From Streptomyces sp. HUAS CB01 (GTDB taxonomy: Bacteria; Actinomycetota; Actinomycetes; Streptomycetales; Streptomycetaceae), in contig NZ_CP129137.1 in NCBI RefSeq assembly GCF_030406905.1, positions 1,358,001 through 1,422,000 of the forward strand: a stretch of DNA of 64,000 nt, written 5' to 3'. Positions 1 to 8,282 of the stretch are shown in pieces (the first letter of the stretch is position 1; every line of letters starts with the position of its first letter). The position numbers and the translations under genes were made by a program. Below the pieces are notes generated by a model. It saw only the letters and a program-made list of their open reading frames with translations. It did not search any database and was not told the DNA's origin.

Positions 1-174
1 GATCTTGGCGGCGTCACCCGGGGCCATCTCGGCGTTGCCGGTGAGGCGACGCGTCAGCTTGGACGACTTGTGCTCGAGCAGGTGGCGCTTGCCGGCGCGC
101 TCACGGAGCACCTTGCCGGAGCCGGTGATCTTGAAGCGCTTCTTGGCACCGCTGTGCGTCTTGTTCTTCGGCAT
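1..174 (-). CDS. rpmI: 50S ribosomal protein L35, 3' end missing
   Basis: Encodes L35, a small basic protein of the large ribosomal subunit. The visible product starts [20 protein letters not shown], the family signature, and stays rich in Lys/Arg. Fifty-eight codons are visible; the usual length is about 64, so only a few C-terminal residues and the stop lie beyond the window edge. The ATG is preceded by AGGAGAG (184-190). It follows infC by about 100 bases on the same strand, the classic infC-rpmI-rplT order, so rplT is expected just outside the window. Confidence 0.96.
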   Translation of the reverse strand, partial: MPKNKTHSGAKKRFKITGSGKVLRERAGKRHLLEHKSSKLTRRLTGNAEMAPGDAAKI

Positions 175-277
175 CGCGCCGTTCTCTCCTCGTCAGTGGC
201 GCTTCCGTCGCCGGTCGTAAACCGGCAGGCGAAAGCGTCAGGTGTGTCGGTTGATGTCCGGGACGGTCGCCCCGGAA

Positions 278-901
278 TCAGGCCTCGGCGGGCTCTTCGG
301 GGGAAGCCGCGGCCTGGGCGGACCGGTCCCCCTGGCGCTCCGCCTTCCGGGCGGCCTGCGCCTCACGGGCCTCGGCCATCGCCTCGGTCTTCTTCTTGTG
401 CGGACCGAGAACCATGATCATGTTGCGGCCGTCCTGCTTCGGGTTCGACTCGACGAAACCGAGGTCCTGGACGTCCTCCGCCAGCCGCTGCAGCAGCCGG
501 TAGCCGAGCTCCGGCCGGGACTGCTCGCGACCACGGAACATGATCGTGATCTTGACCTTGTCGCCCTGCTTGAGGAACCGGACGACGTGACCCTTCTTGG
601 TGTCGTAGTCGTGCGGGTCGATCTTCGGCCGGAGCTTCATCTCCTTGATGACCGTGTGCGCCTGGTTCTTGCGCGCCTCACGGGCCTTCATGGCCGACTC
701 GTACTTGAACTTCCCGTAGTCCATGAGCTTGCAGACCGGCGGACGGGCGTTCGCCGCGACCTCGACGAGGTCGAGGTCGTACTCCTGCGCAAGCTCCAGG
801 GCCTTGGCAAGCGGAACAATCCCGACCTGCTCGCCGCTGGGACCGACAAGTCGCACCTCGGGAACGCGAATCCGGTCGTTGATGCGGGGCTCGGCGCTGA
901 T
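278..901 (-). CDS. infC: Translation initiation factor IF-3, apparent AUC start
   Basis: IF-3 binds the 30S subunit, blocks 50S joining and checks start-codon and initiator tRNA choice. The product has the N-terminal domain (from [19 protein letters not shown]), the linker and the C-terminal domain ([11 protein letters not shown]), then an acidic tail. I place the start at an ATC codon (901-899) because AGGAGG lies four bases upstream (911-906) and the IF-3 family begins here. The upstream in-frame GTG (946) and ATG (1036) have no Shine-Dalgarno, and the 45 extra codons look like untranslated leader. With the ATC start the protein is 207 residues. AUU/AUC starts on infC are known in other bacteria as an autoregulatory device. 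First gene of the infC-rpmI(-rplT) unit. Confidence 0.93.
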   Translation of the reverse strand: MSAEPRINDRIRVPEVRLVGPSGEQVGIVPLAKALELAQEYDLDLVEVAANARPPVCKLMDYGKFKYESAMKAREARKNQAHTVIKEMKLRPKIDPHDYDTKKGHVVRFLKQGDKVKITIMFRGREQSRPELGYRLLQRLAEDVQDLGFVESNPKQDGRNMIMVLGPHKKKTEAMAEAREAQAARKAERQGDRSAQAAASPEEPAEA

Positions 902-911
902 GGATCCTCCT
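902..911 (-). promoter_or_regulatory. Ribosome binding site that decides the infC AUC start
   Basis: AGGAGG (911-906) followed by ATCC and then the ATC codon at 901-899. No ATG, GTG or TTG lies at a suitable distance in this frame. The spacing of four bases is short but usable. This is the main sequence evidence that IF-3 starts at a non-canonical codon. Confidence 0.7.
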
Positions 912-984
912 CGGTAGCACCACGCGGCCGTCTGGCGGACAGCCACGCAACGTCTGTTTCTGTGTGGACCAACCGTGCCGGTGC

Positions 985-1017
985 AACAAAAATGCCCCGA
1001 CGGGACACAGGCGGGGC
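985..1017 (-). terminator. Intrinsic terminator inside the infC leader (attenuator)
   Basis: On the minus strand GCCCCGC and CGGGGC flank an 11-base loop and are followed at once by ATTTTTGTT. It lies about 84 bases upstream of the infC start, in the same orientation, so it would stop transcription before infC. U-tract terminators of this quality are uncommon in Streptomyces. In Bacillus the infC-rpmI-rplT operon is controlled by premature termination involving L20; whether the same factor acts here is not shown. Confidence 0.75.
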
Positions 1018-1277
1018 TCCTCGAATACCGGAGCACCGACGCGTCGGCCGCGGGGCGCTGCTTCGGACGGCTCCATCGTCCGTACGGAACGATGGTCGCC
1101 GTCTGACCGGTGACCCGCCGCCCGCGAGGGCAGCCAGGTGGGAGATCGGAGCCTCCACTTGTGGGTCGGACACATGGGCGTCCGACCGGTCGTTACACAA
1201 GGTTAGCAGCTCCGGCCCGGAGGGGCGAACCGGAGGACGGACAGGCCCGGGGACGGGGCTGTGCGGCGACGGCGGGT

Positions 1278-1658
1278 TCAGCCGTAGACCGGGCCGGTGT
1301 ACTTCTCGCCCGGGCCCTGGCCCGGCTCGTCGGGGACGATCGAGGCCTCGCGGAAGGCCAGCTGGAGGGACTTCAGACCGTCCCGCAGCGGTGCCGCGTG
1401 GAAGGAGCTGATCTCCGTGACACCCGCGTCGAGGAGGCCGGCCAGCGCGTGGATCAGCTTCCGGGCCTCGTCCAGGTCCTTGTGCTCGTCGCCGTCCTCG
1501 GTGAGTCCCAGCTTCACCGCGGCGGCGCTCATCAGGTTCACCGCGACCGTGACGATCACCTCGACCGCGGGGACCTCCGCGATGTCGCGGGTCATGGCGG
1601 CGAAGTCGGGAGCCTGCTCGCCCGCAGGCTGCTCGGGGGTGGGGGTCGCGTCACTCAT
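1278..1658 (-). CDS. DUF1844 family protein
   Basis: A 126-residue soluble protein of unknown function. After an acidic, Pro/Gln-rich start it carries the DUF1844 core: DFAAMTRDIAEVPAVEVIV, then NLMSAAAVKLGL and DLDEARKLIHALAGLLD, mostly helical. The ATG at 1658 was chosen because it begins the conserved region, and no strong upstream site is seen. This small protein commonly sits near infC in actinomycetes. Same strand as sseB-like (24 bases upstream), so the two may be co-transcribed. No function should be assumed. Confidence 0.85.
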   Translation of the reverse strand: MSDATPTPEQPAGEQAPDFAAMTRDIAEVPAVEVIVTVAVNLMSAAAVKLGLTEDGDEHKDLDEARKLIHALAGLLDAGVTEISSFHAAPLRDGLKSLQLAFREASIVPDEPGQGPGEKYTGPVYG

Positions 1659-1681
1659 GGGGCACACGATATGCGGTGCTC

Positions 1682-2419
1682 TCAGACCCTTGTGTACAGG
1701 GGCTCTCCCGGCGGTACCGCCGAGGCGGGCAGCAGGGCGAGGTCGAGTCCGCGCACCAGCCGGGCCCTGAGCGTCTCGTCGGCCGCGAGGGCGCGGGCGA
1801 CGCGCTGCGCGGCTTCGGCGGGGGGCGCGCCGGCCCCGTTGTCGAGGACGAGGGCGAGGGTGCCGTCGGCGTTGCCGGGGCCGAGATGGGCGCGGAGCAC
1901 CGCGGGCTCGGCCGCCACCACGGCCCGTACCGCACGGATGACGGCCGGGTCGGCCAGCGGGTCGGTGCTGGTGCGGCCCTCGGCCAGGGCGAGCAGCGCA
2001 CGGCCGGACAGCTCGTACGGCACCGGGCCGGCGAGGTCCAGGACCACGGTGTCGGCCTTCTCGTGGGCGGCCGCCTGGAGCGCCTGGTGGAGGGGCACGG
2101 CGACGGGCCTGGCCTGCGGGTCCCACAGGGCGAGCGCGGCGGTCGACGTGAACGCCGGCAGGGCGCGGCGGTTCCCCGCCGTCAGGGTGGGGACCGCCAT
2201 GTCGCTGGTCTTCTCGCGGCGCAGTCCCGACTCGTCCTCCTCGACCTCGCCGAGCACGGCGACGACGGGGACGAGGAGCCTGGCGCCCTTGAGCGCCTCC
2301 AGCACGCGGGCCTCCGCCGTCCTGTCCCGGTCCCAGGCCGCGAGCGCCGCTTCCAGGGCCGGGTCGGCGGTGCCGTCGTCGTCGGGGAAGCCGGAGTCGG
2401 GAATGTTCTTGAGCGCCAC
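1682..2419 (-). CDS. SseB family protein
   Basis: A 245-residue protein with an N-terminal SseB-type domain (about residues 5-130: MALKNIPDSGF, RLLVPVVAVLGEV, AVPTLTAGNRRALPAFTS, LDLAGPVPYELSGRALLALA). The family name comes from an enhanced-serine-sensitivity gene of E. coli; its biochemical role is unclear. In actinobacteria it is a frequent core gene and sometimes lies near type VII secretion genes. The start ATG leads directly into the conserved MALKNIPD motif. It is followed by DUF1844 on the same strand and preceded by 229 bases with no gene. Confidence 0.8.
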   Translation of the reverse strand: MALKNIPDSGFPDDDGTADPALEAALAAWDRDRTAEARVLEALKGARLLVPVVAVLGEVEEDESGLRREKTSDMAVPTLTAGNRRALPAFTSTAALALWDPQARPVAVPLHQALQAAAHEKADTVVLDLAGPVPYELSGRALLALAEGRTSTDPLADPAVIRAVRAVVAAEPAVLRAHLGPGNADGTLALVLDNGAGAPPAEAAQRVARALAADETLRARLVRGLDLALLPASAVPPGEPLYTRV

Positions 2420-2648
2420 GCGTCGAGCCTAGTTCGTCGGCCGTGGTGCCCGGGACGGCGGGGGCGCGTCCTGCTGCTCCCGGCCTGGTTCGGCGTGGGC
2501 GCGCGGGTCCGTCGGGCCGCGGAGGGGCGCGCGCCCGGCGCGCGGTCAGGACCGCGCTCGCCCCGGACCGGCTCCCGGGGAGGGGCGGGCAGGTGGGGCG
2601 GCGAGCTCCGGGGCCGCCGGGGCCCGGGCACCCGCCCCGGCAACGCGG

Positions 2649-3839
2649 TCAGGTCCGGCGGCCACGCCACAGGACGACCGCCGCGGCCAGCAGCAGCGCG
2701 CCGAGACCGCCGGTGACGGGGGCGAGCCAGCCGCCACCGGTCTCGGCCGAGGGGCCGTCCGGGCCGGTGCCGAAGTACTCCTTGCGGTGGCCCTGCACGG
2801 ACGCGGTCTTCGGGTCGGTGTCGCCCCGTACCGGTTGGCCGCCCTTCTCGATCGCGGCCGCCGGGTCGACGATGCCGTACCCCTTGGAGTCGTCACGCCC
2901 GCTCTTCGGGCCACCGCGTGCGGTGTCGGCGAGGAGCCGCTTGATCTGGGCCGGGGTGAGCCGCGGGTGCGCGGCGCGGACGAGCGCGACGGCGCCGGAG
3001 ACGAAGGCCGACGCCGCGCTGGTGCCCCAGCCCTCGTAGTACTTGCGGTCGGGGTCGGCGATGACGACGTCGACGCCCGGGGCGCTCACGGTGGCGTACC
3101 AGCGCCGGGTGGAGAAGGCCGCGTGGGTGCCGTAGCGGTCGACGGCCGCGACGGCGATGACGCCGGGGTAGGCGGCCGGGTACGAGATGTGGTCGCCCTT
3201 CTCGCCCCCGTTGCCCGCCGAGGCGACGACGACCGCGCCCTTGGCGAGCGCGTACTGGACCGCGGCGTCCTCGCCGGCGTCCGGGTGGGCGGACTCGCTG
3301 TCGTCGCCGAGGGAGAGGTTGATGACGTGGGCGCCGTTGTCGGCGGCCCAGCGGATGCCCTGGGCGAGGGCGGTGCCACGGGTGCTGCGCGCCTTGGCGC
3401 GGGCCGGGTCGGCGCCTTCGAGGATCACCCGCACGGGAAGGATCCTGGCCTCGGGGGCGATCCCGAGCACCCCGTCCTCACGGCCGGGGCCATGGCCGTG
3501 ACCGGCGATGATCCCGGCCATCGCCGTGCCGTGCCGGGCCCAGGCGCGGTCGCCGCGCTTCGCGCCGAACCCGATGAGGTCCTTCGTGGGCAGGACGCTG
3601 CCCTCCAGGTCCGGGTGGCTGTCGTCGACCCCGGTGTCGAGCACCGCGACGGTGATGCCCGCGCCCTTGGTCGTCCGCCACGCGTCCTCGGTGTGCAGGG
3701 CGTCCAGGGCCCACTGCCGCACCCGGATCCCGTCTGCCTGCGCGGGCGCGGCGGAGACGAGCGAGAACGCGACGGCGGCGGCCATGGCGCCCAGGAGGCG
3801 CCGGGGCGTGGCGCGGGTGCGGAATCGTGCTGCCGTCAT
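2649..3839 (-). CDS. Mycosin-like S8 serine protease, membrane anchored
   Basis: A 396-residue subtilisin-fold protease. A signal peptide covers about residues 10-36 (ends APAQADG), the catalytic triad is Asp68 (VLDTGVDDSHPDL), His103 (ARHGTAMAGI) and Ser274 (GTSAASA), with oxyanion Asn210, and a C-terminal membrane helix (about 370-391) ends WRGRRT. This is the architecture of MycP mycosins, which act at the outer face of type VII secretion systems. No EccB-E, EsxA/B or EccC genes are in the window, so the ESX link is by family only. Its ATG overlaps the stop of the upstream proline-rich gene (ATGA), indicating translational coupling. The reading frame stays open upstream to 4688, but that stretch is the shadow of the partner gene. 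Confidence 0.88.
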   Translation of the reverse strand: MTAARFRTRATPRRLLGAMAAAVAFSLVSAAPAQADGIRVRQWALDALHTEDAWRTTKGAGITVAVLDTGVDDSHPDLEGSVLPTKDLIGFGAKRGDRAWARHGTAMAGIIAGHGHGPGREDGVLGIAPEARILPVRVILEGADPARAKARSTRGTALAQGIRWAADNGAHVINLSLGDDSESAHPDAGEDAAVQYALAKGAVVVASAGNGGEKGDHISYPAAYPGVIAVAAVDRYGTHAAFSTRRWYATVSAPGVDVVIADPDRKYYEGWGTSAASAFVSGAVALVRAAHPRLTPAQIKRLLADTARGGPKSGRDDSKGYGIVDPAAAIEKGGQPVRGDTDPKTASVQGHRKEYFGTGPDGPSAETGGGWLAPVTGGLGALLLAAAVVLWRGRRT

Positions 3840-5788
3840 CGGGGGCGCTCCGGTGAAGTGGCGGACGTGCGCAGCGCGCGCTCGACCTGGTCCGCGATTC
3901 CCTTGGCCTCGTGGCCGAGGCCGGCCTGGGCGGGGGCGGACGTCTCGCCGGGGACCGTGGCCTCGGCGGCGGGCATGGGTTCGGCGACGGGGCGGCCGTC
4001 GGCGAACCCGGAGACGGCGAACACGACGACGGGCGCGTCGGTGAGCACGCTGATCGTCCAGCTGGCCCGCTGGCGGTCGCCGAAACCGGCGGCGACGGTG
4101 CCGGGGACCGCGTACGTGCGGGGCATCAGGTCGGCCCGCTCGTCCAGGCCCTCCTCGGAGAACCGCTTGCGCAGGGCCGCCATGGCATCCCGGTCCGCCT
4201 CGGTGACGACCATGCCGACGGTCGTGACGCTGGAGGTGGTGGCGTCGGTGTAGGTGGCGCGGAGCACGCGCAGGCAGCCGACGGGCCGGAGCGCCTTCAG
4301 CAGCAGCGGGTCGAACACACCGCTGCACGGGCCGTCGGGCGCGACGGCCACGCGGGTCCACACCCGGTCGGCACCGCCGGGCCCCGCGCCGTCGCCCTTG
4401 ATCGTGCGCGGGAAGAGGGTGTCGACGGGGACGCTGTGCCAGAGCGTGCGCGCGTCGGTGTACAGGGGCTGGGAGGCGGGTGACGCGGCCGAGTCGTCCA
4501 CGAGCCAGCTCCCTGTGACCGCCCCGCCGATCAGCCCGAGTCCGAGGACGAGGCAGACGACCGCGCCCGCGGTCCTGGCGGGACGGCTGTCCCGGACGGG
4601 ACGCAGCCGCGTGGTGATCTCGGTGGGTGTCTCCGGAGGGGCGCCGGCGAACGGGCGCGGGGGCGCGGCGTGCGACGTCCACGGCCAAGGGCTGCCCGGT
4701 GCGCTCGTGACTCCCTGTCCGCCTGTGCCCCCGGTGACGCCCGTGGCCGGTCCGCCGGCCGGTGGTACCGGTGCGGGTCTCACGGGTACGGGTGCCGTGG
4801 GTACGGGGGGCGGGGCGGGCGCCGCGGGTACGGGCGGCGCTGCGGCGGCCGGGGCCGTCCGGGGCTCGGTGGCCGCGCCGGGTGCCGAAGGTGCCGCGCC
4901 GGGTGCCGAGGGCACCCCACCGATACGCGGGGGCGTGAGGGGGCGCGGAGGTATCTCCCCCGCGCCACGGGGTGGTGCGGGGGGAGCGGGGGGACGGCTC
5001 CGGCTGTCGGGAGACGAGGCCGGTGACGGGGCCGGAGGCTGCGGAGAGGACGACGCGGAAGGTTGGGGGGCGTGGGGCGCGCCTGCCTCCGGGGCGGTCG
5101 GCTCGGCGGGCCGCTGCGCCCGCGTGGCCGGGGCGGAGCGGGGCCGGACGGGCGCAGAGGCGGAGCGGGAGTCCGGGGCGGGCGGCGGGGCCTCGCGCAT
5201 GCCCGAGCGCGGGGCCCGTCCGCCCGGTTCGTCGGTGCCGGGCACGGGAGCGCCCGGATCACCACCGGCACCCGGAGGTACGGACGGCCGAGCCTGCCGG
5301 CCCGCAGCACTCCCCGGTTCGCCGGTGCCGGGCACGGGAGCGCCAGGGCTTCGGCCTGCGGCCCCGGGTTCCGACGGTCGCGGCCGGCGACGGGGATCCG
5401 AACCGGAGGCCGGGCCGGTGGAACGGGCAGACCCGGAGGCCGGGCCGGTGGAACGGGCAGAGCCGGTTCCGGAGCCGCCCAACTCGCTCGTGGCGCGCGC
5501 GGGATCCTTCGCCGCGCGGGCAGGATCGTCCGCCGCCCGGGCCGGCGACATCGAGAGGGCGTGGCCCGTGGTGGCGGCCGTGCGGGAGCCGGGTGCGGCG
5601 GCTGAGGGAGTGTCAGGGGATGCCGTGCGCGGGCGCGGGGCCGGGGGGACGGAGTCGGCCCGGGGGTCCGGGGTGGAGTCCGTGATCGGACGGAGACGGG
5701 TCGTCGTCTCGGTGGGTGCGGGAGCCGGGACCTGCGGGGCGTGGGGCGGGCGCGAAGGGATGCGCGGGCGCTGCGCCTCGGTGCTCAT
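3836..5788 (-). CDS. Proline-rich single-pass membrane protein, mycosin partner
   Basis: A 650-residue protein with three parts: a cytoplasmic Pro/Ala/Ser-rich disordered region (about 1-400), one membrane helix (about 412-434, GAVVCLVLGLGLIGGAVTGSW), and an extracytoplasmic domain of about 210 residues with two cysteines. A motif TTTRLRP near residue 28 recurs as ITTRLRP near 391, just before the helix, and both copies follow PTE. The linker carries short duplications (GSARSTGPAS twice; PGAPVPGT twice). The gene is translationally coupled to the protease behind it (ATGA). Related fusions beside mycosins are often annotated as type VII secretion-associated proteins. Function unknown; the disordered region is low complexity and its exact length may vary between strains. 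Confidence 0.8.
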   Translation of the reverse strand: MSTEAQRPRIPSRPPHAPQVPAPAPTETTTRLRPITDSTPDPRADSVPPAPRPRTASPDTPSAAAPGSRTAATTGHALSMSPARAADDPARAAKDPARATSELGGSGTGSARSTGPASGSARSTGPASGSDPRRRPRPSEPGAAGRSPGAPVPGTGEPGSAAGRQARPSVPPGAGGDPGAPVPGTDEPGGRAPRSGMREAPPPAPDSRSASAPVRPRSAPATRAQRPAEPTAPEAGAPHAPQPSASSSPQPPAPSPASSPDSRSRPPAPPAPPRGAGEIPPRPLTPPRIGGVPSAPGAAPSAPGAATEPRTAPAAAAPPVPAAPAPPPVPTAPVPVRPAPVPPAGGPATGVTGGTGGQGVTSAPGSPWPWTSHAAPPRPFAGAPPETPTEITTRLRPVRDSRPARTAGAVVCLVLGLGLIGGAVTGSWLVDDSAASPASQPLYTDARTLWHSVPVDTLFPRTIKGDGAGPGGADRVWTRVAVAPDGPCSGVFDPLLLKALRPVGCLRVLRATYTDATTSSVTTVGMVVTEADRDAMAALRKRFSEEGLDERADLMPRTYAVPGTVAAGFGDRQRASWTISVLTDAPVVVFAVSGFADGRPVAEPMPAAEATVPGETSAPAQAGLGHEAKGIADQVERALRTSATSPERPR

Positions 5789-5973
5789 CCGCCCCCCGTT
5801 TCCTGGTGCTCGTAGCGCCGCCGGATCGCCTTTCGGTGCAGGCCCGTTCGCCGCCGCGCCCCCTCACTCTACGGGCTGGAGCGCGCCGGAAGGGAATGGG
5901 GACCGCGGCTCCGGGGGGATCTGCGCAGAACGTCCCCCTACCCTCGGGTAGACCGGTCTGGCAAGCTCTGCGC

Positions 5974-7176
5974 ATGACTCCCCGTGCCGCGCTCAGGACC
6001 CGGTACGACCGGGCCACCGCCCACCTCGACGCGCCCCTCGCCATCGTGGACCTGGAGGCGTTCGACGCCAATGCGGCGGATCTGGCCAGGCGCGCGGGCG
6101 GGAAGCCGGTCCGGGTGGCCAGCAAGTCCGTGCGGTGCCGGGCGCTGCTGGAGCGCGTGCTGGCGAAGGACGGGTTCTCGGGGATCATGTCCTTCACGCT
6201 GGAGGAGTCGGTCTGGCTCGCCCGGGCGGGTTTCGGCGATGTGCTCCTGGCCTACCCGTCGGCCGACCGTGCCGGTTTCGCCGAACTGGCCGGCGACGCC
6301 AAACTCGCGGCCGCCGTGACGGTCATGGTCGACGACCCGGCGCAGCTGGACCTGATCGACCGCGCCCGGGACGGCGGCACCGAGGAGGTCCGGGTCTGTC
6401 TGGAACTGGACACCTCGCTCCGTCTGCTGGGCGGCCGGATCCGTTTCGGCGCTCGCCGCTCGCCGCTGCGCGCCCCCGAGGACCTGGCCGAGCTGGCCCG
6501 TGCGATCGTCGCCCGCCCCGGCTTCCGGCTGGTGGGGCTGATGGCGTACGAGGGACACGTCGCGGGTGTCGGTGACGCGGTCGGGGGCAGCCCGCTGCGC
6601 TCGCGGGCGGTCCGCCTGATGCAGTCCGCGGCCCGGCGGGAGCTCGCACAGCGGCGAGCGGCCGTGGTGCGCGCGGTGCGGGCGGTGGAGCCGGAGCTGG
6701 AGTTCGTCAACGGCGGCGGCACCGGCAGTGTGCAGCACACGGCGGCGGAGGACGCGGTCACGGAGATCGCCGCGGGCTCCGGCCTGTACGTGCCGAGGCT
6801 CTTCGACAACTACACGTCGTTCAGCGGGCGTCCCGCGGCGCTGTTCGCCCAGCCCGTCGTGCGTCGGCCGGGCGTCGGTGTGGTGACGGTGCTCGGCGGC
6901 GGCTACCCGGCCTCGGGCGCCGCCGGCCGGGACCGGCTGCCCGTGCCGTTCCTGCCGGAAGGACTCCGCTACGACCCGATGGAGGGGCCGGGCGAGGTGC
7001 AGACGCCTCTGCTGGGGCCGCCGGCGGACGATCTGCTCATCGGTGACAAGGTCTGGTTCCGGCACGCGAAGGCCGGGGAGTTGTGCGAGCGGTTCGACTC
7101 GCTGCACCTGGTCGAGGGTGAGCGGGTGACGGCCACGGTACCGACGTACCGGGGCGAGGGCCGTACGTTCCTCTGA
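5974..7176 (+). CDS. PLP-dependent amino acid deaminase/aldolase (alanine racemase N-terminal fold)
   Basis: A 400-residue enzyme of the alanine-racemase N-terminal family. The predicted PLP lysine is Lys51 in RVASKSVRC, followed by a TIM-barrel-like region (VRVCLELDTSLR, RLVGLMAYEGHVAG, FVNGGGTGS) and a C-terminal domain with GYPASG and DDLLIGDKVWFRHAKAGE, as in D-threonine aldolase and D-serine dehydratase relatives. It probably acts on a D- or beta-hydroxy amino acid; the substrate cannot be read from sequence. The ATG at 5974 was chosen because the conserved fold begins shortly after it; the frame is open further upstream without homology. It diverges from the proline-rich gene and converges on the DUF2510 gene. 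Confidence 0.83.
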   Translation: MTPRAALRTRYDRATAHLDAPLAIVDLEAFDANAADLARRAGGKPVRVASKSVRCRALLERVLAKDGFSGIMSFTLEESVWLARAGFGDVLLAYPSADRAGFAELAGDAKLAAAVTVMVDDPAQLDLIDRARDGGTEEVRVCLELDTSLRLLGGRIRFGARRSPLRAPEDLAELARAIVARPGFRLVGLMAYEGHVAGVGDAVGGSPLRSRAVRLMQSAARRELAQRRAAVVRAVRAVEPELEFVNGGGTGSVQHTAAEDAVTEIAAGSGLYVPRLFDNYTSFSGRPAALFAQPVVRRPGVGVVTVLGGGYPASGAAGRDRLPVPFLPEGLRYDPMEGPGEVQTPLLGPPADDLLIGDKVWFRHAKAGELCERFDSLHLVEGERVTATVPTYRGEGRTFL

Positions 7177-7241
7177 GCCGCCGGAGCGAGCCGGTCTCCA
7201 CCAGGAGCCCGGGCGGCCGCGGCCGACGGGCCCCGGACCCG

Positions 7242-7296
7242 GGAACGTTCAGGACTCACCGGACCGGAACGTCCGGGACGCCCCGGAACGTTCAGG
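7242..7296. repeat. Three copies of a GGAACGTTCAGG-like motif
   Basis: GGAACGTTCAGG occurs at 7242-7253 and 7285-7296, with a variant GGAACGTCCGGG at 7266-7277. The AACGTT core is palindromic. The array lies between two convergent genes and the last copy overlaps the stop region of the DUF2510 gene. It could contribute to transcription termination or be a degenerate repeat. Confidence 0.5.
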
Positions 7297-8251
7297 GCGC
7301 GACCGTGGAGCCGACTCCGCCGCCGGCGTCCGTCAGCGGGCGGATGCCCTTGATGATCCGGTCCATGTCGCCGAGCGGCGGGGCGTCCGGCCCCGCGTCG
7401 AAGGCGAAACGGACGATGATCAGCGATTCGGAGCCGACGGCGGAGGGGAAGACCAGCGACTGGACGTAGCCACCAGGGCCGGCACCCGTCGTCACCCGCC
7501 AGCGCACCACATGGCCGGTGCGCCCGGCGACCGTGACGGGAGCGGACTTCACCAGCTCGTGCCCCTTGATGCCGCCGTGGATGCGGTTGCCGACGCGGTC
7601 GTTGTCGTACGCCCAGTCCGCGGCGATGCCGACGTCCTGGCCGGCCAGTTTCTCGGGCGACTTCACGTTGGTGACGGTGGCCGTGCGGGAGGACACCGTG
7701 CCGTGGCGGCAGAACTCGGCGGAGTCGCCGGGGCACTTGTAGGAGTCGGCGGTCACCATGGTCGGCACCGGGTCGATGCCGGAGACCGACTTCTCCCAGC
7801 CGTCGAGCAGCGGCAGGGAGATGCCGTTGAGCTGGTCGACGAGGACGTCGGGGTCGCCGGCGGCCGGGGGGCCGGGCTCCGGGCCGTTCCCCGTCGCGGC
7901 GGGCGCCGAGGGGGCGGCCTCCGCGGACTGCGGGGCCGTCCGCTCGTCGTCCTTGCCGAGGACGACGACGCCGGTGACGATCGCCGCCACGAGGACAGCG
8001 CCGGCGGTGACGAGCGCGACGATCGCGCCCCTGCCGATGCCGCCGCCCTGCCCGGATCCGCCGACGAGCGGCACGGGCGCGGTGACCGCCGGCGCGGCGG
8101 CCGGGAGCTGCGGGGCGCCGGCGGGGCGGGTGTGCCCGGTCCAGGCACGGCCGTCCCACCAGCGTTCGTGGGTCGGCGTGCCTGGGTCCGGATACCAGCC
8201 CGGGGGTCCCCCCAGGCCGCCAGGCGCAGGGGGAGGGGTCGTCATGCTCAT
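7292..8251 (-). CDS. DUF2510 domain single-pass membrane protein
   Basis: A 319-residue protein. The N-terminus has the DUF2510 motif (PPGWYPDPGTPTHERWWDGR, residues about 17-36, with Trp-rich pattern), a membrane helix at about 75-98 (GAIVALVTAGAVLVAAIVTGVVVLG), an acidic and Pro-rich linker, and an extracytoplasmic domain of about 190 residues with two cysteines (YKCPGD and EFCRHG). Such proteins are common in Streptomyces and of unknown function. Two ATG codons (8249-8251 and 8243-8245) are close; either may be used. It follows the SDR gene on the opposite end by 31 bases and could be its downstream partner, though no functional link is evident. Confidence 0.8.
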   Translation of the reverse strand: MSMTTPPPAPGGLGGPPGWYPDPGTPTHERWWDGRAWTGHTRPAGAPQLPAAAPAVTAPVPLVGGSGQGGGIGRGAIVALVTAGAVLVAAIVTGVVVLGKDDERTAPQSAEAAPSAPAATGNGPEPGPPAAGDPDVLVDQLNGISLPLLDGWEKSVSGIDPVPTMVTADSYKCPGDSAEFCRHGTVSSRTATVTNVKSPEKLAGQDVGIAADWAYDNDRVGNRIHGGIKGHELVKSAPVTVAGRTGHVVRWRVTTGAGPGGYVQSLVFPSAVGSESLIIVRFAFDAGPDAPPLGDMDRIIKGIRPLTDAGGGVGSTVAP

Positions 8252-8282
8252 CCGGCCACCTTATGAGGGGCCGGGCGAGGGC

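Larger units (their letters stand above)
902..1277 (-). promoter_or_regulatory. infC leader and upstream region (no gene)
   Basis: About 375 bases without a convincing gene. Besides the attenuator it holds a near-perfect inverted repeat at 1073-1095 (CCATCGT / ACGATGG with an inner CCGTACGG) that could form an upstream, possibly competing, hairpin. A weak promoter candidate on the minus strand is TAACCT near 1200 with a TTCGCC about 18 bases further upstream. That would give a leader of roughly 290 nt. Promoter assignment is tentative; the hairpins are read directly. Confidence 0.5.

Noticed and set aside
902..1036. N-terminal extension of IF-3 by 45 residues from an upstream ATG
   Set aside because: No Shine-Dalgarno, no family similarity, and the frame runs through the terminator hairpin; the extension is leader RNA.
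3840..4688. Extension of the mycosin-like gene to 679 residues
   Set aside because: The added part is Arg/Pro-rich shadow of the overlapping partner gene; the signal peptide begins at 3839.
2649..5788. A type VII (ESX) secretion locus
   Set aside because: Only a mycosin-like protease and its neighbour are here; EccB-E, EccC and Esx genes are missing.
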